64,000 bases of DNA from Cribrihabitans_A pelagius (GTDB lineage: Bacteria; Pseudomonadota; Alphaproteobacteria; Rhodobacterales; Rhodobacteraceae): positions 1 through 64,000 of the forward strand of contig NZ_JBMERR010000007.1 of assembly GCF_048820915.1 (NCBI RefSeq). Direction: 5' to 3'. Below, piece after piece: positions 27,118-38,759 of the stretch. A model generated the notes under the pieces. That model was given only the letters and a program-made list of their open reading frames with translations, was not told the DNA's origin and did not search any database. The stretch's first letter is position 1. The number at the start of each line of letters is the position of its first letter. The position numbers were made by a program, and so were the translations under genes.

Positions 27118-28077
27118 TTGAAACAGATACTGCTGATCCACACCGGCGGCACCATTGGCATGGCCGAAACGCCGGACGGCTTTGCGCCGCTTCAGGGCGT
27201 GGTGGAAGCCGCGGTGCGGCAGCTCACGGCCGCAGGCACGGTGGGAGCCAGCATTGATATCGAGACGCTGGAGCCGCTGATCGACAGCGCCGAGGCAACG
27301 CCCGGGGACTGGGACCGCATTGCCCAGTCCATCTTTGCCGCCCGGGACCGCTATGACGGTTTTGCCGTCACCCATGGCACCGACACGCTCGCCTATACTG
27401 CCGCCGCGCTTTGCCTGGCGCTGGAGGGGTTGGGCAGGCCGGTCGTTGTCACTGGCGCCATGCTGCCGCTCATAGTCGCGGGCAGCGACGGGGCGCGCAA
27501 TCTCAGCGATGCGCTGGGTGCCGCCGCCAGCGCTCCGGCCGGGGTCTGGGTGCAGTTCGCGGGCAAGCTCCTGCACGGGGCGCGGGTGCGGAAGTCGCAT
27601 TCCAGCGCGCTCGATTCCTTTGCCGCCGGGCAGAGCACGGCGCCGCCGCTGGTTCCGGCCGCAGAGCCTGCCTTGCAGCGCACCGCGGGCCACCGGGTGG
27701 GCGTGTTCTCGGTCACGCCGGGGCTGTGGGCCGGGCTTCTGGACCATGCCGCAGCGCATTGCGGCGGGCTGGTGCTGCGCTGCTACGGGTCAGGTACTGC
27801 GCCGGATCTTCCGGAGCTGCGCGCCGCGCTGGAGCGCGCCCGTGCGCGCGCGGTGCCGGTAATCGCGGTCAGCCAGTGCCCCGAGGGCGGTATGCGGCTG
27901 GGCACCTATGCGGCGGGCAAGGTGCTGCGTGACAGCGGCGTTATTGACGGCCGCGACATCACCCCCGAGATGGCCTATGTGAAGATGCATTTCGCGCTGG
28001 CCCGCGCCGCGGATTTCGAGGCCCGGCAGCTCTACCTGCAAACCTGCCTCTGCGGCGAGCTGACGGCGGCGTCCTAG
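27118..28077 (+). CDS. Asparaginase-family protein
   Basis: A 319-residue L-asparaginase (N-terminal-nucleophile-type Thr amidohydrolase). Both catalytic motifs are present: HTGGTIGM (residues about 8-15) and VTHGTDTLAYTAAAL with its Thr-Asp-Thr. I start at TTG 27118, seven bases after GAGGGGG. No signal peptide is present, so it is cytoplasmic (type I-like). It should hydrolyse asparagine (or a related amide) to aspartate and ammonia. It overlaps the convergent XRE regulator by four bases. The 256-bp gap before it holds the dabA hairpin and presumably a promoter. Confidence 0.85.
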   Translation: MKQILLIHTGGTIGMAETPDGFAPLQGVVEAAVRQLTAAGTVGASIDIETLEPLIDSAEATPGDWDRIAQSIFAARDRYDGFAVTHGTDTLAYTAAALCLALEGLGRPVVVTGAMLPLIVAGSDGARNLSDALGAAASAPAGVWVQFAGKLLHGARVRKSHSSALDSFAAGQSTAPPLVPAAEPALQRTAGHRVGVFSVTPGLWAGLLDHAAAHCGGLVLRCYGSGTAPDLPELRAALERARARAVPVIAVSQCPEGGMRLGTYAAGKVLRDSGVIDGRDITPEMAYVKMHFALARAADFEARQLYLQTCLCGELTAAS

Positions 28078-28886
28078 CTCAGCGGCGCCTCGATCAGGTA
28101 GCCATTTCCGCGCATCCCGGTGGCCAGCATGCTGCGGATCTCTTCCGGGATATGCGCGTCATCCGGCCGGTACAGCGCGCACATCCGCATCGATTTCATC
28201 AGATCGACGCGGTTGCCAAGGTACTGGAGCACGATCTGCGTCGCCGCTGGCGGGCGCGGCGCGCGGGCGGCGACGCCGGAAACCACGCCACTCAGCAGCC
28301 GGATGCGGTTGTTGTAGCTGGGGTAGAGGATGATCTGCATCACCTCGTTGCGGGTCAGCGTCTCCATCACCGTCATGAAGATCCGGTCGCCCAGCGTGAA
28401 GCAGGCGCCTTCGTATTTGCAGGTGAACTTGCGGGCGCCGGGGAAGCCGACGCTTTCCACGCTCTTCACGTTGATCCCGTTCGGTGTGCGGTAAAGCCGC
28501 GTCAGCGACCGCAGAACCAGCCCGGGATGCGACATCGAGTTGTAATAGGTGAAGTAATAGCCCGTATAGGCGTCGAGCCGGGACCGCGAGGCCGTGCGGA
28601 TATCCTCGGCAATGGCGGAAACCACATCGGTCTGCGCCCTGACACCAGATTCGCTCGGCTTCAGCCGCACCACCTCAGCAAACTGGCCGTGCGGCAGCAA
28701 GAGCTCGGATTCCTCGACCCCGAAGAAATCGCACATCCGCCGCATCAGCCGCAGCGACGGGAAGCTGGTGCCGTTGAGATAGCGGTTGAACTGCGAGCGG
28801 TTGACGCCCAGCCGCCGGCAGACCTCGGCGACGGATTTGTGGTAGCTGCACAGGAGGCGCAGATTTTGCGGCAGGTCGCGCGACAT
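28074..28886 (-). CDS. XRE-family helix-turn-helix regulator with large ligand domain
   Basis: A 270-residue protein. An N-terminal Cro/CI-type HTH (residues about 5-60: SVAEVCRRLGVNRSQFNRYL, PSLRLMRRMCDFFGVEESEL) is followed by about 200 residues without a recognised domain (for example YTGYYFTYYNSMSHPGLVLR). It is divergent from the amino-acid symporter across a 144-bp spacer and convergent with the asparaginase gene. Control of the symporter is the simplest guess. The GAATTC-A-GAATTC repeat at 28951-28963 in that spacer is a candidate site, but is unproven. Confidence 0.78.
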   Translation of the reverse strand: MSRDLPQNLRLLCSYHKSVAEVCRRLGVNRSQFNRYLNGTSFPSLRLMRRMCDFFGVEESELLLPHGQFAEVVRLKPSESGVRAQTDVVSAIAEDIRTASRSRLDAYTGYYFTYYNSMSHPGLVLRSLTRLYRTPNGINVKSVESVGFPGARKFTCKYEGACFTLGDRIFMTVMETLTRNEVMQIILYPSYNNRIRLLSGVVSGVAARAPRPPAATQIVLQYLGNRVDLMKSMRMCALYRPDDAHIPEEIRSMLATGMRGNGYLIEAPLS

Positions 28887-29030
28887 TTGGGGAACTTTCG
28901 CTAGTTGATGCGGTTGTTGTTACAAGTCGCCCAATCCGGCTTCAAGTTTGTGAATTCAGAATTCCGGCCGCGCTGCCTAGGTTGCGCCGCACCGGCGCGG
29001 GCAGTTCCCCGCCGCAGAAGGAGTCATATT

Positions 29031-30476
29031 ATGGAGTTTGTCGAAGGAATTTTCGGCTTGATCGGCGACCTGACCTGGGGCTGGTCGCTGATCCCGATCC
29101 TGGTCATTTTCGGCGTTTTCATCACCCTGGCCACCGGCTTTGTGCAGTTCCAGTTCTTCGGGCGCATGTTCCGCGTGCTGCGGAGCGATGCCAATTCGGA
29201 CGACCCCGGCCAAATCTCCGCCCGCGAAGCGCTGCTGCTTTCGGTCGGCGGCCGGGTCGGCGGCGGAAATATCGCCGGGGTGGCGGTTGCCATCACTCTG
29301 GGCGGTCCCGGTGCGGTGTTCTGGATGTGGGCGGTCGCGCTGGTCGGCATGGCGACCAGTCTGGTCGAATGCTCGTTGGCGCAGCTGTTCAAGCGCCGGG
29401 AGGGCGGGAACGACTTCCGCGGCGGCCCGGCCCGCTCGATCATCCACGGGCTGGGGATTGAGTACAAATGGCTGGCAGTGGTCTATGCCATCTGCCTGAT
29501 CGCAGCCTTCGGCCTCGGCTTCAATGCCTTCCAGGGCAATACCGTTGCCGGTGCCGTGCAGGACAGCCTGGGCGTAGACCGGCTGTGGACCGGCGCAGTT
29601 CTGTCCATCGTGGCGGGCGTTGTCATCTTTGGCGGTATCCACCGGATTGCCAAAGTGGCGGATGTCGTGGTGCCGGTGATGGCAATCGGCTACATCCTGA
29701 TGGCGCTGGTGGTGATCCTGTTGAACCTCACCGAACTGCCCGGCGTGCTGATTTCCATCGTCAAGAATGCCTTCGGGCTGGAGCAGGCCGTCGGCGGCGG
29801 CATGGGGGCTGCGATTGCGCAAGGCCTGCGGCGCGGGCTGTTCTCCAACGAGGCAGGGCTCGGCTCCGCCCCGAATGTCGCCGCAACTGCCGATGTGCGC
29901 CACCCGATCAGCCAGGGCATCACCCAGGCGTTTTCGGTCTTCATCGACACCATCCTGATCTGCTCCTGTACCGCTTTCGTGATCCTTCTGGGCGATGTCT
30001 ACCAGCCGGGTGCGGAGGGCACTGACGGCGTCGCGCTGACGCAGCAGTCGATGGTCTATCACCTGGGGGACTGGGCGCAGTACTTCTTGACCGGGGCGAT
30101 CCTGCTGTTTGCCTTCTCCTCGATCACGTACAACTACTACCTGGGCGAGAACGCGCTGACCGTGCTGACACAGCATCCAATGTCGCTGGTCCTGTTCCGT
30201 GTGGCGATCATGGGCATTGTCTTCCTGGGCGCGACCGCACCGGGTGCGACGGCAGTGTTCTTCTTCTCCGATCCGATGATGGGCATCCTGGCGCTGGTGA
30301 ACCTGCTGGCAATCATGATGCTGTTCCCCGTGGCGATGCGCCTCTTGCGCGATTTCCGGGCGCAGCTGAAGGCGGGGGTGGCCCGCCCGGTGCTGGATCC
30401 GGACAACTACGCCGATCTGGACATCGACCGGAGCGCGTGGAAGCCGGTGGCGAAGCAGGGCAGCGAGGCGGCGTGA
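29031..30476 (+). CDS. AGCS-family sodium:alanine/glycine symporter
   Basis: A 481-residue inner-membrane transporter of the alanine-or-glycine:cation symporter family, with about 10-11 hydrophobic segments. Family hallmarks include GGRVGGGNIAGVAVAITLGG near residue 75 and LRRGLFSNEAGLGSAPNVAA near residue 270. The start follows AGAAGGAG; an in-frame extension upstream has no ribosome site. It imports small neutral amino acids with Na+, sensible in a marine bacterium. Confidence 0.88.
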   Translation: MEFVEGIFGLIGDLTWGWSLIPILVIFGVFITLATGFVQFQFFGRMFRVLRSDANSDDPGQISAREALLLSVGGRVGGGNIAGVAVAITLGGPGAVFWMWAVALVGMATSLVECSLAQLFKRREGGNDFRGGPARSIIHGLGIEYKWLAVVYAICLIAAFGLGFNAFQGNTVAGAVQDSLGVDRLWTGAVLSIVAGVVIFGGIHRIAKVADVVVPVMAIGYILMALVVILLNLTELPGVLISIVKNAFGLEQAVGGGMGAAIAQGLRRGLFSNEAGLGSAPNVAATADVRHPISQGITQAFSVFIDTILICSCTAFVILLGDVYQPGAEGTDGVALTQQSMVYHLGDWAQYFLTGAILLFAFSSITYNYYLGENALTVLTQHPMSLVLFRVAIMGIVFLGATAPGATAVFFFSDPMMGILALVNLLAIMMLFPVAMRLLRDFRAQLKAGVARPVLDPDNYADLDIDRSAWKPVAKQGSEAA

Positions 30477-30535
30477 GGCGCTGAGGTGAAATCGGGGCGT
30501 GCCGCTGCGGCGGCGCGCACCCAGGCGGCTGCGGC

Positions 30536-30793
30536 TCAGGCAGGCGGCTTGCTGAGCGGCGGGAAGGGGCTCAGCCCCGCGCGCGCCACCCAAGTGTCGA
30601 TGGCATCGCGCAGGGTCTCGCCCTCGGCCGCGACACCGTGCAGGCGGACGCGCCAGCGCCGCGCTGTGCCGGGGCAGATGTCGATGCCGCCGCCCATGGT
30701 CCGGAATTGCATCGCGCGCGGGATGCCGCGCATCTCGGCCAGGACCATCCAATCCTTGTGAGCTTGCCAGGAGCACGTCTGGGACATCTGCAT
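30536..30793 (-). CDS. Small hypothetical protein
   Basis: An 85-residue frame just downstream of luxI, on the same strand (71 bp gap). It contains CSWQAHKDWMVLAEMRGIPR, then FRTMGGGIDICPGTARRWRV and ETLRDAIDTWVARAGLSPF. The composition looks like a real small soluble protein, and the base usage matches neighbours, but I do not recognise a family. It may be co-transcribed with luxI. No signal or membrane segment is present. Confidence 0.5.
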   Translation of the reverse strand: MQMSQTCSWQAHKDWMVLAEMRGIPRAMQFRTMGGGIDICPGTARRWRVRLHGVAAEGETLRDAIDTWVARAGLSPFPPLSKPPA

Positions 30794-30864
30794 CTATCCG
30801 GACTCTTGCATTGAACTGGGGAATGGTGCGCCGCGCTCCGTCGCCGAAGCTTGCAGGGCAGGGC

Positions 30865-31533
30865 TCATTTGGGCAATTGCGGCAGCGGCGGCAGATCGGC
30901 GGAGTAGACCCGGTAGCGGCCGCCCTTGCCGCCACGCAGCGGGCCCAGCGGCACCACGTTGGTAAAGCCCGATGATTTCGCCAGCCGCGCCACCGGCGGC
31001 GGTGACAGGAACACGAACCGCTCGGCCCCCTGCTCCAGCAGAAAGCGGTGCAGCCGCTGCAGGACCAGCTGGCCCATACCGGGGTCGCCGTTTGAGACAA
31101 AGCGGGTCAGCTCCCAGACCTTGTCGTCGCAGGGCGGCGGCGCATCGCAGAGATCCTGCGGCAATCCAGGCAGCAGGCCGCGCACAGCGTCGCGCACCAT
31201 ATAGGTCATTTGCGTGCGGTCCGGGTCCGCCCCGCCGCGGTCGGTGCGCAGCAGCCGCGCGCCGGCAAAGACTTCGCGGGTTACCGGGTCGCAGGCCACC
31301 ACATAGTGGCTGTCGAGATGGTCGTACTGGTCGAGATCGCTGCGGCAGGAAAGCCAGACCCGCCAGTTGAGCTCCTCGGCGAACACCCGGCGGCGCAGGT
31401 CCATCAGGGAATCGAGCACATCCTGACAAGGGCTTCTGAGCGCCTTCGGCAGCCGCACGGGCGCAAATTGCACAACCATGGTCTCCGCCTGTCCGATCGT
31501 CCCGGGACGCCTGAGTGTGCTATTGCCCTGCAT
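30865..31533 (-). CDS. luxI: Acyl-homoserine-lactone synthase (LuxI family)
   Basis: A 222-residue autoinducer synthase making N-acyl-homoserine lactone from S-adenosylmethionine and an acyl-ACP. The conserved core is visible: LRRRVFAEELNWRV near residue 50, then DQYDHLDSHYVVACDP, VFAGARLLRT near residue 95, and WELTRFVSNGD with the conserved E/R pair. The ATG at 31533 follows GGCGGAGG; an internal Met at 31479 is a weaker start. It is divergent from luxR, with a repeat array between them. Acyl chain length cannot be told. Confidence 0.87.
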   Translation of the reverse strand: MQGNSTLRRPGTIGQAETMVVQFAPVRLPKALRSPCQDVLDSLMDLRRRVFAEELNWRVWLSCRSDLDQYDHLDSHYVVACDPVTREVFAGARLLRTDRGGADPDRTQMTYMVRDAVRGLLPGLPQDLCDAPPPCDDKVWELTRFVSNGDPGMGQLVLQRLHRFLLEQGAERFVFLSPPPVARLAKSSGFTNVVPLGPLRGGKGGRYRVYSADLPPLPQLPK

Positions 31534-31654
31534 CTTCTGCCTCCGCCTGTTGCCGCGGCGCCAAATCGCCGCTTTATACAGCTACAGGTAGTTTTCCCTT
31601 TGTCCAGACGTATCGTTATGCGATAGCTTAATTCAAACCATGGTTGCTTGCGAT

Positions 31655-31717
31655 GCAACTTTGGTTGGGGAGCCTGCAACTTCGGTCGCAGGGTTTGCAA
31701 CCTGGGTTGCGCAGGGA
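31655..31717. repeat. Three 21-bp tandem repeats with GCAAC/GTTGC dyads between luxI and luxR
   Basis: Units start at 31655, 31676 and 31697, each beginning GCAAC and followed by a GGT(T/C)G block. Just before them, GGTTGC at 31642 pairs with GCAAC at 31655 across a short gap, and the third unit holds the palindrome GCAACC-TG-GGTTGC (31697-31710). Two-turn spacing on one helix face suits an array of dimeric regulator sites. If translation began at ATG 31640 the units would instead encode heptapeptides of the form ATxVxxx, but that ATG has no ribosome site. Confidence 0.7.
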
Positions 31718-31765
31718 GGTCCGGCGCAGCTGGACAAGAACAAACGGGGACGGACAGGGGCAGCC

Positions 31766-32455
31766 GTGACGGAAACAATCATCACATCGAACCCGCCGGC
31801 CGGGGGCGCCAACAGCACGAAGATCGCCAATGCCTTTGCCGGCTGCCGGGCGGCCATCAACCAGGTCAGCACCGCGGGCTACACGCTGATGGTCAATTTC
31901 TCGATCATGGGATACGAACATTTCGAATGCTCCTTCCACGAGAAATGGAAGGAGGAATACGATGGCGGAAACTACTTCCTGCACGATCCCGTTTTCCAAT
32001 GGGCCTTGCTGAACGAGGGCGCGATCCGCTGGTCTGAAGTGGCGCTGCCCGACCCGGTGGAGATCCTGGAGAAGTCGAAACGCTACGGGCTGGCCTTTGG
32101 TGCCGCGTTTTCCTACCAGACTGGCAGCAAGCGTTCGATGGTGTTCCTGTCCCGCCACGACCGGGAAGTCACGAGTGACGAGATGCAGGGCCTGAATGCC
32201 GCCGTTACCAGCTTTTTCAACAGCTTGCTGCCGCCGCCCAGTCTGTCGGCAAAAGAGCTCGAGATGCTGCGGCTGCACGTGCAGAAGGAACTGACCTACG
32301 AGCAGATCGCAAACCATGTCGGGCTGTCGCTGTCCGCGGTCAAAAGCAGCTTTTTGCGGATGCGGCAGAAGTTCGGCTGCAAGTCCACTGCGCGGCTCGG
32401 CTATCTGGCGAAGGAGCGCAACCTGTTCGGAGTGGAGCCGCCGCTGCCCGGGTAG
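31766..32455 (+). CDS. luxR: LuxR-family quorum-sensing regulator
   Basis: About 229 residues from GTG 31766 (AGGGG six bases upstream); a longer frame opens at ATG 31640 but lacks a ribosome site and would run through the repeat array. Residues about 20-150 are the autoinducer-binding domain with the conserved Asp-Pro-Trp group in YFLHDPVFQWALL. Residues about 160-225 are the LuxR HTH (LSAKELEMLRLHVQKELTYE, IANHVGLSLSAVKSSFLRMR). Paired with luxI, it should sense its AHL and control the pair plus other targets. Confidence 0.87.
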   Translation: MTETIITSNPPAGGANSTKIANAFAGCRAAINQVSTAGYTLMVNFSIMGYEHFECSFHEKWKEEYDGGNYFLHDPVFQWALLNEGAIRWSEVALPDPVEILEKSKRYGLAFGAAFSYQTGSKRSMVFLSRHDREVTSDEMQGLNAAVTSFFNSLLPPPSLSAKELEMLRLHVQKELTYEQIANHVGLSLSAVKSSFLRMRQKFGCKSTARLGYLAKERNLFGVEPPLPG

Positions 32456-32497
32456 GCGCGGGGCTGGCGCTCCGGATGATCCGGCCTGCCTGCGGCG

Positions 32498-36631
<4,134 letters not shown>

Positions 36632-36723
36632 CCGTCCCGCCTTTCCATCCCCGCATCATGCGCACGTGCGATATGGGTCCCAGCCATGCCCGGCCGGCGC
36701 GGCCTGGGCACGGCCTGGGGGCC

Positions 36724-38373
36724 TCAGGGGAACAATCCGCGCAGGAGCTTTGCGTCGGTCACCCGCTGCACCCCTTCCACCAGCGCCGCGGTGCGCATGT
36801 CGAGCCCGCCGCGCGCCGCCCGTGCCACCGTGCGTTCGAAGGCGTTCAGCATGATCTCCCGCAGGCGGCGGTTGATCTCCTCCAGCCGCCAGGTGAGGTT
36901 CTGGGTGCCCTGCACCCATTCGAAATATGACACGGTCACGCCGCCGGCATTGCCCAGGATGTCGGGCAGGATGGTGATGCCCCTTTCGTTCAGGATTTCA
37001 TCCGCTTCCAGCGAAGTCGGCCCGTTGGCGCCCTCGGCCAGGATCCGGCATTGGATGCGGTCCGCATTGGCGGCGGTCACCTGGTTCTGCAGCGCGGCCA
37101 GCGCCAGCACGTCGCATTTGGTCTCCAGGAGCTCGGCATTGGTGATCGCCTCGCCGCCGGTGAACCCTTTCAGCACCCGGTTCTCCGCGACGTGCTCCAT
37201 GAGAGCCTGCACCGGCAGGCCCTTGGGATTGAAGAGCCCGGTGGAGACATCGCTGACCGCGATGATGCGGGCGCCTGCCTCTTCAAGGAACTTGGCGGTG
37301 TAGCTGCCGACGTTGCCGAAGCCCTGCACAACCGCGCTCGCGCCCTGAAGGTCCAGGCCGCTGTGTTTTGCCGCCGCCTCAACCATGTAGACGAGGCCGC
37401 GGCCGGTGGCCTCGCGGCGGCCGAGCGAGCCGCCCAGCACCACCGGCTTGCCGGTGACCACCGTGGGCACGGTGTAGCCCGCCTGCTGGCTGTAGGTGTC
37501 CATCATCCAGGCCATCACCTGCTCGTTGGTGCCCATATCGGGGGCAGGGATGTCCTTGTCGGGGCCAATGATGTCGATGATTTCGGTGGTGTAGCGCCGG
37601 GTCAGCCGCTGCAGCTCGTGCCGTGACAAGCCTGTTGGATCGACCCGCACCCCGCCCTTGGCACCGCCGAAGGGCAGGTGCATCAGCGCGCATTTCCAGG
37701 TCATCCAGGTGGCCAGTGCTGCCACTTCGCCCAGGTCCACGTCCTCGTGGTAGCGCACCCCGCCCTTGGTCGGCCCCATCGTCAGCACATGCTGCACCCG
37801 GTAGCCGAACACCGTTTCCACCTGGGTGCGGTCGTCGCGGAAGAAGGGGAAGGAAACCACCTGCGTGCGCTGCGGGAACAGCAGGCGCTGGCGGATGTTG
37901 TCGTCCAGCTCCATGATCTGCGCCGCCTTCAGGAACTGCTGCTGCGCGAGGCGGAACATCGGCGAGTCCCATTCCGCGGTGCGCGCCCGGGCGCGGGCCA
38001 GGGTGTAGCGGATCGCCCGGTCCAGCGAGACCGCGTTGAGATCGGATTTCACCAGGTAATCGCTGGCGCCGGCCTCCACCGCGCTGGCGGCGAGCTTGAG
38101 GTCATCGACCGCAGTCAGCACCACCACCGGCGTCTCGGGCGCCGCGGCGCGGACCCGGAACAGGGTTTCCAGGTCGCGGCTGTCGGGCAGCACCAGGTCG
38201 AGAAGCACCAGATCCACTCCGCCGGCACCCAGGCAGGACAGCCCCTCGGCCAGGCTCGCCGCGGTCTGCAGCGCGCAGTCGAGCTGCGGCGCGCCTTCGA
38301 TCAGGCGTTCGACAAGCTTTGCGTGCAGCGGGTTGTCCTCAACCAGGAGGAGGCGGACAGGCGGGCCGGCCAT
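36724..38373 (-). CDS. Response-regulator receiver domain fused to glutamate dehydrogenase
   Basis: One open frame of 549 residues. Residues 1-125 are a complete CheY-like receiver: acidic pair Glu12/Asp13, phospho-acceptor Asp59 (LVLLDLVLPDS), Thr87 and Lys109. From about 136 to the end lies a full-length hexameric-type glutamate dehydrogenase: MGPTKGGVRYH (Lys203), WKCALMHLPFGGAKGG (Lys227, Lys239), Asp279 in PAPDMGTNE, and a Rossmann motif GFGNVG at 351-356. It interconverts glutamate and 2-oxoglutarate with NAD(P). No frameshift or linker stop separates the parts. It is the first gene of an operon with the hybrid kinase, implying enzyme control by phosphorylation. Confidence 0.92.
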   Translation of the reverse strand: MAGPPVRLLLVEDNPLHAKLVERLIEGAPQLDCALQTAASLAEGLSCLGAGGVDLVLLDLVLPDSRDLETLFRVRAAAPETPVVVLTAVDDLKLAASAVEAGASDYLVKSDLNAVSLDRAIRYTLARARARTAEWDSPMFRLAQQQFLKAAQIMELDDNIRQRLLFPQRTQVVSFPFFRDDRTQVETVFGYRVQHVLTMGPTKGGVRYHEDVDLGEVAALATWMTWKCALMHLPFGGAKGGVRVDPTGLSRHELQRLTRRYTTEIIDIIGPDKDIPAPDMGTNEQVMAWMMDTYSQQAGYTVPTVVTGKPVVLGGSLGRREATGRGLVYMVEAAAKHSGLDLQGASAVVQGFGNVGSYTAKFLEEAGARIIAVSDVSTGLFNPKGLPVQALMEHVAENRVLKGFTGGEAITNAELLETKCDVLALAALQNQVTAANADRIQCRILAEGANGPTSLEADEILNERGITILPDILGNAGGVTVSYFEWVQGTQNLTWRLEEINRRLREIMLNAFERTVARAARGGLDMRTAALVEGVQRVTDAKLLRGLFP

Positions 38374-38759
38374 GCTGTGTCCTTTCAGCAGTCAAAACGG
38401 CGGCAAACGGCCTCCCCATGCTGATACAGATTGCCGCCGCAGTCACCTTTACCGGCGCTTGATCGCCAAGATGTGATCACGGATGGCGCGGGGGCCGCGC
38501 TGGCAGCGCGCACTAGCGCAGCGCCTTGGATTGGCAAGGCAAGTGCGGTCCCGGCAGGCAAATATAAAGTGCCCGGGACCTGCCCGGTTGCTCACACCTG
38601 ATGCCGAATTTGTGATAACCTGTTCTGTGCGCGTGCGCGGCGGCTGGGGTGGACCGCCGCGACTCATACGCCGTTGGCGGCCGTCCGGCACCGTTCCCCT
38701 GCGGTCCCGGAAACGGCGCATTGAATTGTTGTGTGAATTACGAGTGAATAGGGGGACAG
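38374..38759. other. Divergent spacer between receiver-GDH and heme peroxidase genes
   Basis: No gene seen in this 386-bp stretch. It must hold promoters for both directions. It contains an inverted repeat, GGTCCCGG (38547-38554) with CCGGGACC (38573-38580), around an AT-rich loop with AAATATAAAG. A TGATCA palindrome lies at 38475-38480. The peroxidase ribosome site AGGGGGACAG ends just before 38760. Confidence 0.5.
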
